Both the position numbers and the translations under genes were made by a program. DNA of 56,387 bases from Streptomyces scabichelini (GTDB taxonomy: Bacteria > Actinomycetota > Actinomycetes > Streptomycetales > Streptomycetaceae). The stretch is taken from NCBI RefSeq assembly GCF_011045015.1, contig NZ_JAAKZY010000045.1, positions 1 through 56,387 of the forward strand, in the 5' to 3' direction. The stretch's first letter is position 1, and each line of letters opens with the position of its first letter. Below, in pieces: positions 22,792 to 31,145 of the stretch. Below the pieces are notes generated by a model. The model had not been told where the DNA came from, did no database searches, and saw only the letters and a list, made by a program, of their open reading frames with translations.

Positions 22792-23484
22792 ATGGCAACG
22801 AGAACTCGCCGGCCTCAGCGGCGTAACCAGGTGCTCTCCCGGGAGAAGATCATCGACACCGCGATCGGGCTGCTCGACGCGGGGGGCGAGGGCGCGCTGA
22901 CCAGTCGCGCGCTGACCGAGCGCCTGGCCACCGGGTCCGGGGCGATCTACTACCACGTGGGGTCCCGGGAGGAGTTGCTGGACACAGTGACGGAGACGGT
23001 CGTCACTGCCGCTTTGGCGGCGAGGCCCACCGGGGAGGCGGCCACGCCCGGGGACGAGATCCGCGTCGTCGCGCTGGCGCTGTTCGATGCGATCGCCGAG
23101 CACCCGTGGCTCGCTACGCGGCTGATCCTGCAGGTCGTGCGGAATCCGGTCGGCCCGGTGACGGTGGGGATCTTCGAGAGGATCGGCCGACAGGTGGAGG
23201 CCCTGGGTGTGCCGCAGGGTTCCTGGTTCGACGCTGCCTCGACGCTTGTGCACTACATCCTCGGGGCTGTCAGTCAGAACGCGCACATCGACGGTGCCCC
23301 CTCGGCCGTCGAGCCGGACCGCGCCGCGTTCCTGGACGCGTCGGTGACGGCGTGGCAGGAGCTCGATCCCGAGGACTACCCGTTCATGCACGCCATCGTC
23401 GGCCAGTTCGGCGAGCACGATGATCGCGAGCAGTTCCTCACCGGCATCGCCATCGTCCTGGACGGCCTGACCCGTCTGGGCTGA
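22792..23484 (+). CDS. TetR family transcriptional regulator
   Basis: 230 residues from ATG 22792; a GTG start at 22774 in frame would add MCHGGG. The helix-turn-helix is clear: KIIDTAIGLLDAGGEGALTS then ALTERLATGSGAIYYHVGSR. The C-terminal ligand domain has a TetR_C layout (AIAEHPWLATRLILQV, LVHYILGAVSQN). It lies upstream of a secreted alpha/beta hydrolase with a 200-bp gap and probably controls itself and that gene. Confidence 0.9.
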   Translation: MATRTRRPQRRNQVLSREKIIDTAIGLLDAGGEGALTSRALTERLATGSGAIYYHVGSREELLDTVTETVVTAALAARPTGEAATPGDEIRVVALALFDAIAEHPWLATRLILQVVRNPVGPVTVGIFERIGRQVEALGVPQGSWFDAASTLVHYILGAVSQNAHIDGAPSAVEPDRAAFLDASVTAWQELDPEDYPFMHAIVGQFGEHDDREQFLTGIAIVLDGLTRLG

Positions 23485-23686
23485 TCCGTCCCACGCCCGC
23501 ACGCGGCCCATCAATGAGCCGGCGAAGCCGCCGCCTTCTCGCCTCGGGCGCCAAGCCCTCATGGCCCTGCCCGGCCCGTTTCAGTACGGCCGGGCACCCC
23601 CTACTCATGACGCGCACCGAACGCGCGGCCGAACACGGCCGCTCCGCTCACCGACGATGCCCCTCTTCGGCCCTTTGGAGATGACC

Positions 23687-24832
23687 ATGACCGCACGCCG
23701 GTGTCGTGCCCTTTCCACGAAAACCAAGACGCTCCTCGCCTCGGCGATGGCGCTCGCCGCGGCCGGGATCGCCGTGTCCGCGATCACCTCCGCACCGGAG
23801 GAGCCCTCCGCGCCGGCCCACACCTCCTCGGGCGGCGCGACGTACGTCGCAAGCGCCGTGCAGAGCAGGCACCCTGACGCACGCTGCTACGAGGTACAGG
23901 TGCCGGTCTCGGTCAAGAAGACCGGCAAGGCGCACATATACGGGGAGCTGTGCCAGCCCCGCCACGCCGCCAAGACAAGCACGACCGTCCAGCTGCTGGT
24001 GGCGGGCTCCACCTACAACCACAGCTACTACGACATGCCGGTGAAGTCCTCCCGCTACTCGTACGTCTCCAAGGCCCTCGACGCAGGCTATTCCACGTTC
24101 AACATCGACCGGCTCGCCACCGGCAAGAGCACACTGCCGCCCAGTTCGCTCTACACCCTCGACTCCGGGACCCAGGCGATCCACCAGGTGATCACCAAGC
24201 TGCGCGCGGGGGAGGTCAAGGACCGCAAGTTCACCAAGGTCGTGTGGGTCGGCCACTCCCTGGGCTCCTCGATGGGCTGGTCCCAGGCCAGGAAGTACAA
24301 CGACGACATCGACGCCTTCGTGCTCACCAGCATGAGCCATGTCGTCCGGGAAGAGGAGCTCTCGGACGACGACGGCCCCGCCGAGGACATCCAGTTCGAG
24401 ATCAAGGCGAAGGACGACCCCAAGTTCCGCGGCAATATCAACGACCCCGGCTACCTGACCACCAACGCCGGCATGCGGCAGTTCTTCTACCACACACCCA
24501 ACGCCGACCCGGCCGTCATCAAGGCGGACGAACGCCTCAAGGACGTGAGCACCGCGGCGGACTCGGGCAGCGAGAACCTTCCTCCGTCGCAGTCGCCCTC
24601 CCGTTCGATCAAGGTACCGACCCTCCTCGTCGTCGGTGACAAGGACCAGTACTGCACCACCGGCACCTGCACCCCCGAGTCGATGCTGGCCAACGAACGG
24701 CCCTACTACTCCGACAAGGCCAACCTCAAGGCCATCGTCGTCCCCGACAGCGGCCACGACGTGCAGCTACACAAAAACGCGACCCAGACCAACGCGGCAA
24801 TCCTCCAGTGGGTCAAGGACGCCGTGTCCTGA
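23687..24832 (+). CDS. Secreted alpha/beta hydrolase
   Basis: 381 residues from ATG 23687 (GGAG 6 nt upstream; ATG 23681 is an alternative). An N-terminal signal or anchor (TLLASAMALAAAGIAVSAIT) is followed by an Ala/Pro/Ser linker. The catalytic triad is visible: VGHSLGSSMGW (nucleophile Ser), VVGDKDQYC (acid Asp) and PDSGHDVQL (His). Cys residues in ARCYEV, GELCQP and YCTTGTC may form disulfides. It resembles extracellular lipase/esterase-like Streptomyces proteins. The substrate is unknown. Confidence 0.85.
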   Translation: MTARRCRALSTKTKTLLASAMALAAAGIAVSAITSAPEEPSAPAHTSSGGATYVASAVQSRHPDARCYEVQVPVSVKKTGKAHIYGELCQPRHAAKTSTTVQLLVAGSTYNHSYYDMPVKSSRYSYVSKALDAGYSTFNIDRLATGKSTLPPSSLYTLDSGTQAIHQVITKLRAGEVKDRKFTKVVWVGHSLGSSMGWSQARKYNDDIDAFVLTSMSHVVREEELSDDDGPAEDIQFEIKAKDDPKFRGNINDPGYLTTNAGMRQFFYHTPNADPAVIKADERLKDVSTAADSGSENLPPSQSPSRSIKVPTLLVVGDKDQYCTTGTCTPESMLANERPYYSDKANLKAIVVPDSGHDVQLHKNATQTNAAILQWVKDAVS

Positions 24833-24855
24833 TGAGCGTGTTCTCTATGGTTTGA

Positions 24856-24913
24856 CCTCGAACGATGTCCCGAACGTGACCCCTCGTACGAGGATTCCGG
24901 GGACGTGAACACG
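24856..24913 (+). repeat. 58-bp direct repeat, left copy
   Basis: Begins CCTCGAACGATGTCCCGAAC and ends GGGGACGTGAACACG. It matches 27061-27118 in the same orientation with 4 differences in 58 bp. The two copies bracket the transposase remnant, the oxidoreductase and the LysR gene (about 2.2 kb). Confidence 0.85.
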
Positions 24914-24963
24914 GCCTCCGTCTGATCCTGTGCTCCGACCAAAGAGCCAGATCAGCACGAAGG

Positions 24964-25083
24964 CCGTGGGGACTGAGTCCGCTGCACACAAATGCCCAAC
25001 GGGAAGCGTTCGCGGTGGCGTCACACTTCCGCGAGGATCTCTTCGACTGCCTGACCATGCACTGGACGACCTGGGCCAGGCAG
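24964..25083 (+). pseudogene. N-terminal remnant of a transposase
   Basis: The frame through 24970-25080 reads PLHTNAQREAFAVASHFRED then LFDCLTMH. This resembles the N terminus of a large actinobacterial transposase family that starts with a FRxxxxxCLTxRADxLFEL pattern. Similarity ends at TMH, and the sequence continues as unrelated open frame without the catalytic region. The stretch from 24914 to 25236 has no other recognisable gene. Family assignment is from memory. Confidence 0.45.
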
Positions 25084-25236
25084 ACCGACGACGGCTCCGA
25101 CACCGGTGCGGCACAGCTGCTCGCGCAGGCCCGGGGCCGAGGCCCCCCAGGGATCCCCATGCCGCAGCGCCTGCATGACAGTCGCGGTGACGGTGAGCGG
25201 ACGCTTGGCCGTACCGTCGGGGCGGATCACCCGCTA

Positions 25237-25971
25237 TTACATCCGGAAACCCGCAGGCCCTCGCAATGCGGCGGCGAGCTCCTTGATCCGGGCGACTGGT
25301 ACGGGCACACCGGGCGCCTGCTGGGCCCAGGCCACGAATTCCTTGGCGGTGAGGCCGGACGGCGGCTGTCCCACGTACGGGATGGCGTACAACGGGGTGT
25401 TGGGTTCGCTGCGCCAGCTGTCGGCCAGTGTGCCGAGGTCTACCGCATCGAAGCCGAGGACGTCCAGCAGGTCGGCCACCTCCTTCTTGGCGTCCGGGTC
25501 GTCGCCGGAAAGTGGGAGCGCGGTGCGGTCGGGGGCTCCGGTCGGGCGGAACAGCTCCATCAACTGCTTGGGGCCGATGTTGTGCAATGCCTTCACCACC
25601 TGGGCATCTGCGAGGTGGCGCTGCACCAGTTCGCTGGAGGTCAGCTCGTTGCTGTCGAGTTCCGGCACTTCGAAGTTGGAATTTGGCGCGTAGTTCATCG
25701 GGTCGATCACGGTCTTGCCGGCAAGCTCCGCCCGGGGCAGCTGCTCGTAGGCGGCCAGCGGTACGGATGCGATGACCAGATTGCCGGCGCTTGCTGCTTC
25801 GGCCGGGGTGGCCGCGCGGGCCCGCTCGCCGAGCTCCGCAACGAGATCGGCCAGCGTCTCGGGGCCGCGTGAGTTGCTCAGGACGACGTTCAGGCCGGCG
25901 TCGACGGCGCGGCGGGCGGCCCCGAGGCCGACCATGCCGGTGCCGATGACGCCGAGGGTTGTTGTGCTCAC
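25237..25971 (-). CDS. NADPH-dependent oxidoreductase, F420-reductase-like Rossmann protein
   Basis: 244 residues from GTG 25971 (GGAGAAC upstream); ATG 25989 is an alternative. The N-terminal LGVIGTGMVGLGAARRAVDAG is a Rossmann nucleotide motif and LSNSRGPETL after beta-2 fits NADP binding. VIASVPLAAY and IDPMNYAPNSN follow as in NADPH:F420 oxidoreductase (Fno)-like and NAD-binding-2 proteins. C-terminal residues vary (IPYVGQPPSGLTAKEF), so F420 use is uncertain. It is divergent from a LysR gene with a T-N11-A palindrome between them, and the pair lies between two 58-bp direct repeats. Confidence 0.8.
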   Translation of the reverse strand: MSTTTLGVIGTGMVGLGAARRAVDAGLNVVLSNSRGPETLADLVAELGERARAATPAEAASAGNLVIASVPLAAYEQLPRAELAGKTVIDPMNYAPNSNFEVPELDSNELTSSELVQRHLADAQVVKALHNIGPKQLMELFRPTGAPDRTALPLSGDDPDAKKEVADLLDVLGFDAVDLGTLADSWRSEPNTPLYAIPYVGQPPSGLTAKEFVAWAQQAPGVPVPVARIKELAAALRGPAGFRM

Positions 25972-26093
25972 TCTGTTCTCCGTTCGCATTTCCCCGCGTC
26001 GCGGCATCCAGCGGGTAGGACCGCTCTGGCGGGCTCGTACCCATCACAGCCGGAGTGACCTGCGCGAACAATGACCAGAAACGCTCGGCAGCA

Positions 26094-26108
26094 ATCACAT
26101 CGTGTGAT
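26094..26108. promoter_or_regulatory. LysR box ATCACA-tcg-TGTGAT
   Basis: A perfect 6-3-6 palindrome with T26095 and A26107 in T-N11-A register, 11 bp before the lysR ATG and 122 bp from the divergent oxidoreductase start. Confidence 0.65.
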
Positions 26109-26119
26109 AGATCGGGCAG

Positions 26120-26968
26120 ATGGAACTGAGAGCGCTGCAGTACTTCGTGACCGTCGCCGAGGAGCTGCACTTCGGGCGCGCAGCGCAACGGCTGGGCATA
26201 GTGCAGCCGGCGGTGAGCCAGCAGATCGCCCGGCTCGAACGCGAGCTCGGCGTGCGCCTGCTCGACCGCACCTCACGCCGGGTACGGCTCACCCCGGCTG
26301 GCGACCGAGTGCTCGCTGCGGCCCGTAAGACCCTCGCTGCGGCGGCCCGGGTGCGGGTGGTTGCCGGAGAACCGGCGGCCGTCCTGCGGATCGGGGTGGC
26401 GTCCTGCGTCACTGGACGGCTCGACCGGGCGGTTGGCCGCTTGAGCGACAGCGAACGCCCCGCCGAGCCGAAACTGGTCGACCTGCCGGTGGCCGCGCGA
26501 CTCGACGCCGTCCGCGACGGCGAGCTGGACCTGGCGCTGGTGCGGGGCGCGCTCACCTCCGCGGCGGTGACGGTGGTGCGCGCCTGGTCTGAGCCGCTGC
26601 ACGCAGTGCTCGCGCGTGAACACCCCGCTGCCTGCAAGCCCGCGGTCAGCCTGCACGACCTCGATCCGTACGGTCTGCGGCTTCCCGCCCGCGACAGTGA
26701 CCCGCCGATGCATGACGCGATCCTCGCCGCCCTGCCCGTGGCCCCACTGCGGCCGCCTGCCGGGGACATGCTCAACGTGCTGTTCGAGGTGAGCCGGGAT
26801 ACCGAGAGCTGGACGCTGATGCCGGCCGAGCAACTCGACGGGTCCCGCTCCGAGCGGCTGCTCCAGATGCCGCTCGACCCGCCGGTGACCGTCGATGGCC
26901 ACGTCGTCACCTCACTGGCCACCCCGGAGCCGTGCGTGGCGTCGTACGTGACCGCGTTCGCGGATTGA
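26120..26968 (+). CDS. LysR family transcriptional regulator
   Basis: 282 residues. The DNA-binding domain is LQYFVTVAEELHFGRAAQRL then IVQPAVSQQIARLERELGVRLL. A shortened effector-binding domain follows (LRIGVASCVTGRLDRAV, LVRGALTSAAVTVV). It is divergent from the F420-reductase-like gene. The T-N11-A palindrome 11 bp upstream is the likely site of autoregulation and of control of the divergent gene. Confidence 0.9.
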   Translation: MELRALQYFVTVAEELHFGRAAQRLGIVQPAVSQQIARLERELGVRLLDRTSRRVRLTPAGDRVLAAARKTLAAAARVRVVAGEPAAVLRIGVASCVTGRLDRAVGRLSDSERPAEPKLVDLPVAARLDAVRDGELDLALVRGALTSAAVTVVRAWSEPLHAVLAREHPAACKPAVSLHDLDPYGLRLPARDSDPPMHDAILAALPVAPLRPPAGDMLNVLFEVSRDTESWTLMPAEQLDGSRSERLLQMPLDPPVTVDGHVVTSLATPEPCVASYVTAFAD

Positions 26969-27060
26969 ACTTCCACCTCAGGCGAGTAGGCCTTTCCGGG
27001 AAGGAACGCCGCATCCCGCCCCGAACCAGCGGCAATACGCTGAGCTTGTTCTTGAGCTGG

Positions 27061-27118
27061 CCTCGAACGACGTCCCGAACGTGGCCGCTCGTACGAGAAT
27101 TCCGGGGACGTGAACACG
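27061..27118 (+). repeat. 58-bp direct repeat, right copy
   Basis: Same orientation as 24856-24913, 54 of 58 positions identical. Its right edge abuts the egtA remnant, so it marks a recombination or insertion boundary. Confidence 0.85.
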
Positions 27119-27420
27119 CGACGCTCCTGAACGACACGGTGGCGGCCGATGCCGCCTACGCGGCAACCGAGCCACTCTGCCCGGACTCGCAGCGGCCCGT
27201 CCCCTCCCACGACGTCTGGCTGCGGGCGGCCCGCACCGGCCTCGACGACCAGGACCTCGCCAAGGCCGCCCGCGCCTGCTTTGCCGCGGCCGACAGCGCC
27301 CTCGCCGTTCCCGGCACCCCGGCGGTCCTGCGGCATGTCCTGACCGATTTCGCCGAGCGCTACACAGAGCGCGGCCGTTCCCCCGCCCATGACCATCTGG
27401 ACGCGCTCCGCCGCACCTGA
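27119..27420 (+). pseudogene. egtA: C-terminal remnant of egtA (glutamate-cysteine ligase)
   Basis: The open frame reads AADAAYAATEPLCPDS, WLRAARTGLDDQDLAKAARA and FAERYTERGRSPAHDHLDAL, then stops at 27418-27420. These match the C-terminal helical part of EgtA, the gamma-glutamylcysteine synthetase of ergothioneine synthesis. The catalytic N-terminal about 300 residues are absent, and the 58-bp repeat abuts the break. It cannot be functional. The next frame is an egtB remnant, as expected from the egtA-egtB order. Confidence 0.65.
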
Positions 27421-27438
27421 CCCCCGCAAAGGCATGCC

Positions 27439-27765
27439 ATGACGAACGCCCCCACCTCCTGTACGGCCCGAAACGGGTCCACCGCCGCCCCCACTGCCAC
27501 ACCAGTCCCCGACGCATCCGCTGCCCCGGCAGACTCCGAGACGCCTCTGCGTACGCCCCAGACGCCGTCGGCCGCGGCCCGCACCGCGCTGGAGGCCGCC
27601 CGGCGCCGGACCCTGAGCCTGACCGACCCGGTCACCGACATGGACCTCACCGCCCAGCGCTCCCGGCTGATGTCCCCCCTGGTCTGGGACTTGGCCCACA
27701 TCGCCAACCAGGAAGACCTGTGGCTGGTCCGCACGGCCGGCCGCCGCCCCGGAGTGCGCCGCGAC
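27439..27765 (+). pseudogene. egtB: N-terminal remnant of egtB (ergothioneine synthase)
   Basis: ATG 27439 starts a frame with a Pro/Ala-rich leader and then ALEAARRRTLSLTDPVTDMD, SRLMSPLVWDLAHIANQED and LWLVRTAGR. This is the DinB-like N-terminal domain of EgtB; SPLVWDLAHIxNQE is the family signature with its iron-ligand His. After GRRPGVRRD the similarity ends, although the frame stays open to 27933. EgtB usually has about 430 residues and the FGE-sulfatase-like catalytic domain is missing. egtC and egtD do not follow. An intact ergothioneine cluster elsewhere is likely. Confidence 0.7.
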
Positions 27766-27825
27766 CACGGCAGGTCAGCGCGTGGGCGTACCTCGCCGAC
27801 GTGCCGATTTGCGGCTCCGCCGCGA

Positions 27826-27863
27826 TGGGGGTCCCCCCGCTCGAGCGCAGCCGAGAGTGGGGA
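27826..27863 (+). repeat. Common Streptomyces repeat GGGGGTCCCCCCGCTCGAG
   Basis: GGGGGTCCCCCCGCTCGAGC then GCAGCCGAGAGTGGGG. I recognise it as a repeat scattered through Streptomyces genomes. It contains two small inverted repeats (GGGGGTCCCCC and CTCGAG). It lies at the end of the egt scar. Confidence 0.55.
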
Positions 27864-27929
27864 GCAACCAGCCCCCACCGGCCCGCAGGTTCATTACCGT
27901 TCTTCCAGCGGAGCGCTTAGCGTCGTGGC

Positions 27930-28859
27930 ATGACCAGCGCCGCCACCTCCCGCACCCTCCCCGAAGCCCTCGCCACCGGCCCCATCGTCCTCGACGGCGG
28001 CCTGTCCAACCAGCTCGAATCGGCCGGGCACGACCTGAGCGACGAGCTGTGGTCGGCACGGCTGCTCGCCGAGCGGCCGGAGGCGATCGCTCAGGCTCAT
28101 CTCGCGTACTTCGAGGCGGGCGCGAACGTGGCGATCACCTCCAGCTACCAGGCGACTTTCGAGGGGTTCGCCAAGCGCGGTCTCTCCCGCGAGCGCGCGG
28201 CCGAACTGCTCGGGCTGAGCGTGGAGTTGGCCCGCGAGGCCGCCCGGCGGGCCACGGCCGAGGGGGTGCGCCGACCGCTGTGGGTGGCGGCGTCGGCCGG
28301 TCCGTACGGGGCGATGCTCGCGGACGGTTCGGAGTACCGGGGGCGGTACGGGCTCAGCGTCGCCGAGCTTGAGCGGTTCCACCGGCCCCGGCTAGAGGTG
28401 CTGGCCGCCGCATCTCCTGACGTCCTGGCGCTGGAGACGGTGCCCGATGCCGACGAGGCGCGGGCGCTGCTCCGGGCGGTGCGCGGGCTCGGCGTACCGG
28501 CGTGGCTGTCGTACAGCGTCGCCGGGGACCGGACGCGGGCCGGGCAGCCGCTGGAGGAGGCCTTCGCGCTCGCCGCCGACGCGGACGAGGTGATCGCGGT
28601 GGGCGTGAACTGCTGCGCCCCGGACGACGTGGACGCCGCCGTGGAGACCGCCGCGCGGGTGACCGGCAAGCCGGTCGTGGTCTATCCGAACAGCGGCGAG
28701 TCCTGGGACGCCGAGGCCCGCGCCTGGAGCGGGCGCTCCACGTTCGCCGCCGAGCAGGTCGTCGGCTGGCAGCGGGCGGGGGCCCGGCTGATCGGGGGCT
28801 GCTGCCGGGTGGGGCCGGAGGCGATCGCGGGCATCTCGGGGGCGCTCAAGGCCGGTTGA
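27930..28859 (+). CDS. mmuM: Homocysteine S-methyltransferase
   Basis: 309 residues. It transfers a methyl group from S-methylmethionine (or AdoMet) to homocysteine, making methionine in the cytoplasm. The barrel starts LDGGLSNQLESAGHDL, with ITSSYQATFEGF and AVGVNCCAP; the zinc ligands are the Cys of NCC and the pair in IGGCCRVGPE. All three Zn Cys are present. A -10 TAGCGT (27918-27923) lies 6 nt before the ATG, and no Shine-Dalgarno is seen, so the mRNA is probably leaderless. It is transcribed alone after the egt scar. Confidence 0.92.
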   Translation: MTSAATSRTLPEALATGPIVLDGGLSNQLESAGHDLSDELWSARLLAERPEAIAQAHLAYFEAGANVAITSSYQATFEGFAKRGLSRERAAELLGLSVELAREAARRATAEGVRRPLWVAASAGPYGAMLADGSEYRGRYGLSVAELERFHRPRLEVLAAASPDVLALETVPDADEARALLRAVRGLGVPAWLSYSVAGDRTRAGQPLEEAFALAADADEVIAVGVNCCAPDDVDAAVETAARVTGKPVVVYPNSGESWDAEARAWSGRSTFAAEQVVGWQRAGARLIGGCCRVGPEAIAGISGALKAG

Positions 28860-28988
28860 CGTTCGCGGAACGGTCGCCAGGGGCACATACCGGAACTCCC
28901 GTAACTCCGGTGAAGCACAGGCTCAACGAGGCCTTCACGGCGGGGTGATGAAGTCCCCGTACCCGTACGCCGATCACGGAGGTCCGCC

Positions 28989-29282
28989 TTGAGCGAGGTG
29001 CAGCCGCCCACGCAGGAGCAGTTGGACGCGTACGTCCGGACGAGGCTGGCGCTGGCCGGGTTCGATCTGACGCTGCTCCCCGAGAAGGCGGACCCGGAGA
29101 GCGGGGTACCCACGCGGGACCAGGTGCTCGCCTCGCTGCGGTCGTTCGTGGCGTCCACGCCGGGTGCGATAGCCGGGTGGTCCGCGTCGGCGGAGAGTCC
29201 CGTGTACGCCCAGCAGGCCGCGCCCCCGCTTCTCTATCCGTCGATCACGGAGGCCTGGACGGGGAAGGCGGACGGCCGATGA
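28989..29282 (+). CDS. AtzG-like (DUF4089-type) amidase partner
   Basis: 97 residues from TTG 28989 with GGAGG 6 nt upstream. EQLDAYVRTRLALAGFDLT is typical of the small AtzG/DUF4089 proteins that form a complex with amidase-signature enzymes, as AtzG does with AtzE in the cyanuric acid pathway. The C-terminal part (PGAIAGWSASAESPVYAQQA) is longer than in AtzG. Its stop overlaps the amidase ATG (ATGA). The partner role is inferred from this coupling and from the family. Confidence 0.65.
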   Translation: MSEVQPPTQEQLDAYVRTRLALAGFDLTLLPEKADPESGVPTRDQVLASLRSFVASTPGAIAGWSASAESPVYAQQAAPPLLYPSITEAWTGKADGR

Positions 29283-30895
29283 GCCGATCCCCCATCCGAT
29301 CCCTCAACCGGCGGATTTTTCTGGCAAGTTCGGCGGCGGTGGCGAGCGGTCTTGCCCTGCAGAACACGAGTCCGGCGAGCGCCGCGGGCTCGTCGAACGC
29401 CACGGGCTCGGCGAACGCCGCGGGTTCAGCGAGCACCGCGGGAGCCGCGACCGTACGCATCCCCGACATCGACGTACGAGAGGCCGCCCGGCAGGACCCC
29501 TCCGAAGCCACCCTCGCCGAGGCCGTCGTCCTCATGCGGCGCGGAAAGCTGACGGCGACGGAACTCGTCCAGGCGTACCTGGAGCGGATCGAGCGCCATG
29601 ACGCCACCTACCAGGCGTACGCAGAGGTCACCGGCGAGGCGGCCCTCGAAGCGGCGCGCGCGGCGGACCGTGGCTCCGTGGGCGTACTGGGCGGCATCCC
29701 TGTCTGCATCAAGGACAACTACTTCACCGACGGCGTGCCCACCCGCTGCAACTCCCTCATCTTCGAGAACTTCGTCCCGGACGAGGACGCCACCGCCGTG
29801 GCCCGGCTGAGGGCGGCCGGCGGAATCGTCCTCGGCAAGGGACAGATGGGGCCGCTGGCCACGACCCGGGCCACCAAGCCGAACGGTACGGTCACCACGG
29901 TCAACGCCTGGACGCCCGACGACCCGGCCGTCGACCCCGGGGGCTCCTCGACCGGGCCCGCCTGCGCGGTGGCCGGGCGCCTCGCCTCGTCGTCCATCGG
30001 TACCCAGACGGGCGGCTCCATCGTGCTGCCGTCCAACCAGCAGAACCTGACGGGCCTCAAGCCCACCATGGGCCGGGTGTCCCTGCACGGCGTGATCCCC
30101 CTGTCCTTCACCCGTGACCACGCGGGCCCGCTCGCCCGCGACGCCATGGATGCGGCGATCATGCTGCAGATCATGGCGGGACCCGACTCCCGTGACCCGC
30201 GCACACAGGGTCTTCCGGCCGTGCCCGATCTCGTGAAGTCCGCAACTCCGGTCGTTTCGAAGGCCGTTCGCATACGCCGGGCCACGAGGATCGGTGTCCC
30301 CGCCGACTACCTCGCCGACCGGAAGGAGTTGCGCGGCAGCTTCCTCGACCAGTTGGACGCGATCCGGGGTGTAACCCTGGTCGACGTCACCTACCCGGCC
30401 GACTGGACACTTCTGACCGGCACCTTCAACGCGGCCCGCCTCGCCGAACGCACCGAGCCCTTCCGGCACTGGCTGCGCGAGGACCCGGCCAAGTTCGGTG
30501 TGTCACTGCTGAGTTGGCTCCAGGGCCTGATGCTCTCGGGCGACGAGTGGATCACGGCCCAGCGAGCCAAGAACCACCTTCTGAGGGAGGTCCTCGACGG
30601 CCCTCTGAGCGACTGCGACGTCCTGCTCCAGACCGGCCCCGTCCCCTTCGACATCCTCGGCCTCCCGGAGATCGCCTTCCCCATCGGCTTCGACAGCGCG
30701 GGCGTCCCGGTCGGCACGATCCTCGGCGGTCACCCCTACGAGGAGGACCGGCTGCTGGAGGTCGCCGCGGCGTACCAGGCGCTCACCGACTGGCACACCC
30801 GCCGCCCACCCGACCCCACGACAAAGCCCGCGCTGCGCTCGGCGGGCGCCCGGCCCCGCCTCTCGGCGAAGGAGGCCGCCGAGAGGTCGGCGTAG
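29279..30895 (+). CDS. Tat-exported amidase-signature family protein
   Basis: 538 residues. The N terminus LNRRIFLASSAAVASGLAL is a Tat-type signal, followed by a Ser/Ala/Gly-rich linker. The amidase triad is present: Lys in VCIKDNYFTDG, cis-Ser in DPGGSSTGPACAV, and nucleophile Ser in GTQTGGSIVLPSN, then GLKPTMG. It would hydrolyse a C-N amide bond. The export signal conflicts with a cytosolic complex with the AtzG-like partner; Tat can export folded hetero-oligomers, so the small protein could travel with it (inference). Confidence 0.88.
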   Translation: MSRSPIRSLNRRIFLASSAAVASGLALQNTSPASAAGSSNATGSANAAGSASTAGAATVRIPDIDVREAARQDPSEATLAEAVVLMRRGKLTATELVQAYLERIERHDATYQAYAEVTGEAALEAARAADRGSVGVLGGIPVCIKDNYFTDGVPTRCNSLIFENFVPDEDATAVARLRAAGGIVLGKGQMGPLATTRATKPNGTVTTVNAWTPDDPAVDPGGSSTGPACAVAGRLASSSIGTQTGGSIVLPSNQQNLTGLKPTMGRVSLHGVIPLSFTRDHAGPLARDAMDAAIMLQIMAGPDSRDPRTQGLPAVPDLVKSATPVVSKAVRIRRATRIGVPADYLADRKELRGSFLDQLDAIRGVTLVDVTYPADWTLLTGTFNAARLAERTEPFRHWLREDPAKFGVSLLSWLQGLMLSGDEWITAQRAKNHLLREVLDGPLSDCDVLLQTGPVPFDILGLPEIAFPIGFDSAGVPVGTILGGHPYEEDRLLEVAAAYQALTDWHTRRPPDPTTKPALRSAGARPRLSAKEAAERSA

Positions 30896-31145
30896 GTGTC
30901 AAGGCGCCGTCACTGTCGCGGCGGTCGTGCAGGCTGAGAGCCCTCGGCGGACTGGTTTGTCTGTGCCCGACAGCCGCCGCCCGCCGGCGGTCTCCTCGCC
31001 CCACTGCCCGTACACCACCGCACCGCACCGAGGGCCTCCTCGCCCCCTCCCTATGATGTGCCTCTGGACTTCTACGGCGTTGCGCTCGCACCAGTGCGTG
31101 ACACAGGCCACAGGAACTCCTCCCGTGTCGCGGAGAGAAGTGGTC

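Noticed and set aside
24845..26188. 447-codon minus-strand frame over the scar and the oxidoreductase
   Set aside because: It runs through the oxidoreductase in another frame and only its end overlaps the 58-bp repeat; no coherent protein.
24856..27118. Integrative element with attL/attR ends
   Set aside because: The 58-bp repeats look like att sites, but there is no integrase, excisionase or tRNA gene between or next to them.
27766..27933. Continuation of the egtB frame to 27933
   Set aside because: Sequence after the break crosses a known type of intergenic repeat and shows no EgtB similarity, so it is read-through rather than protein domain.
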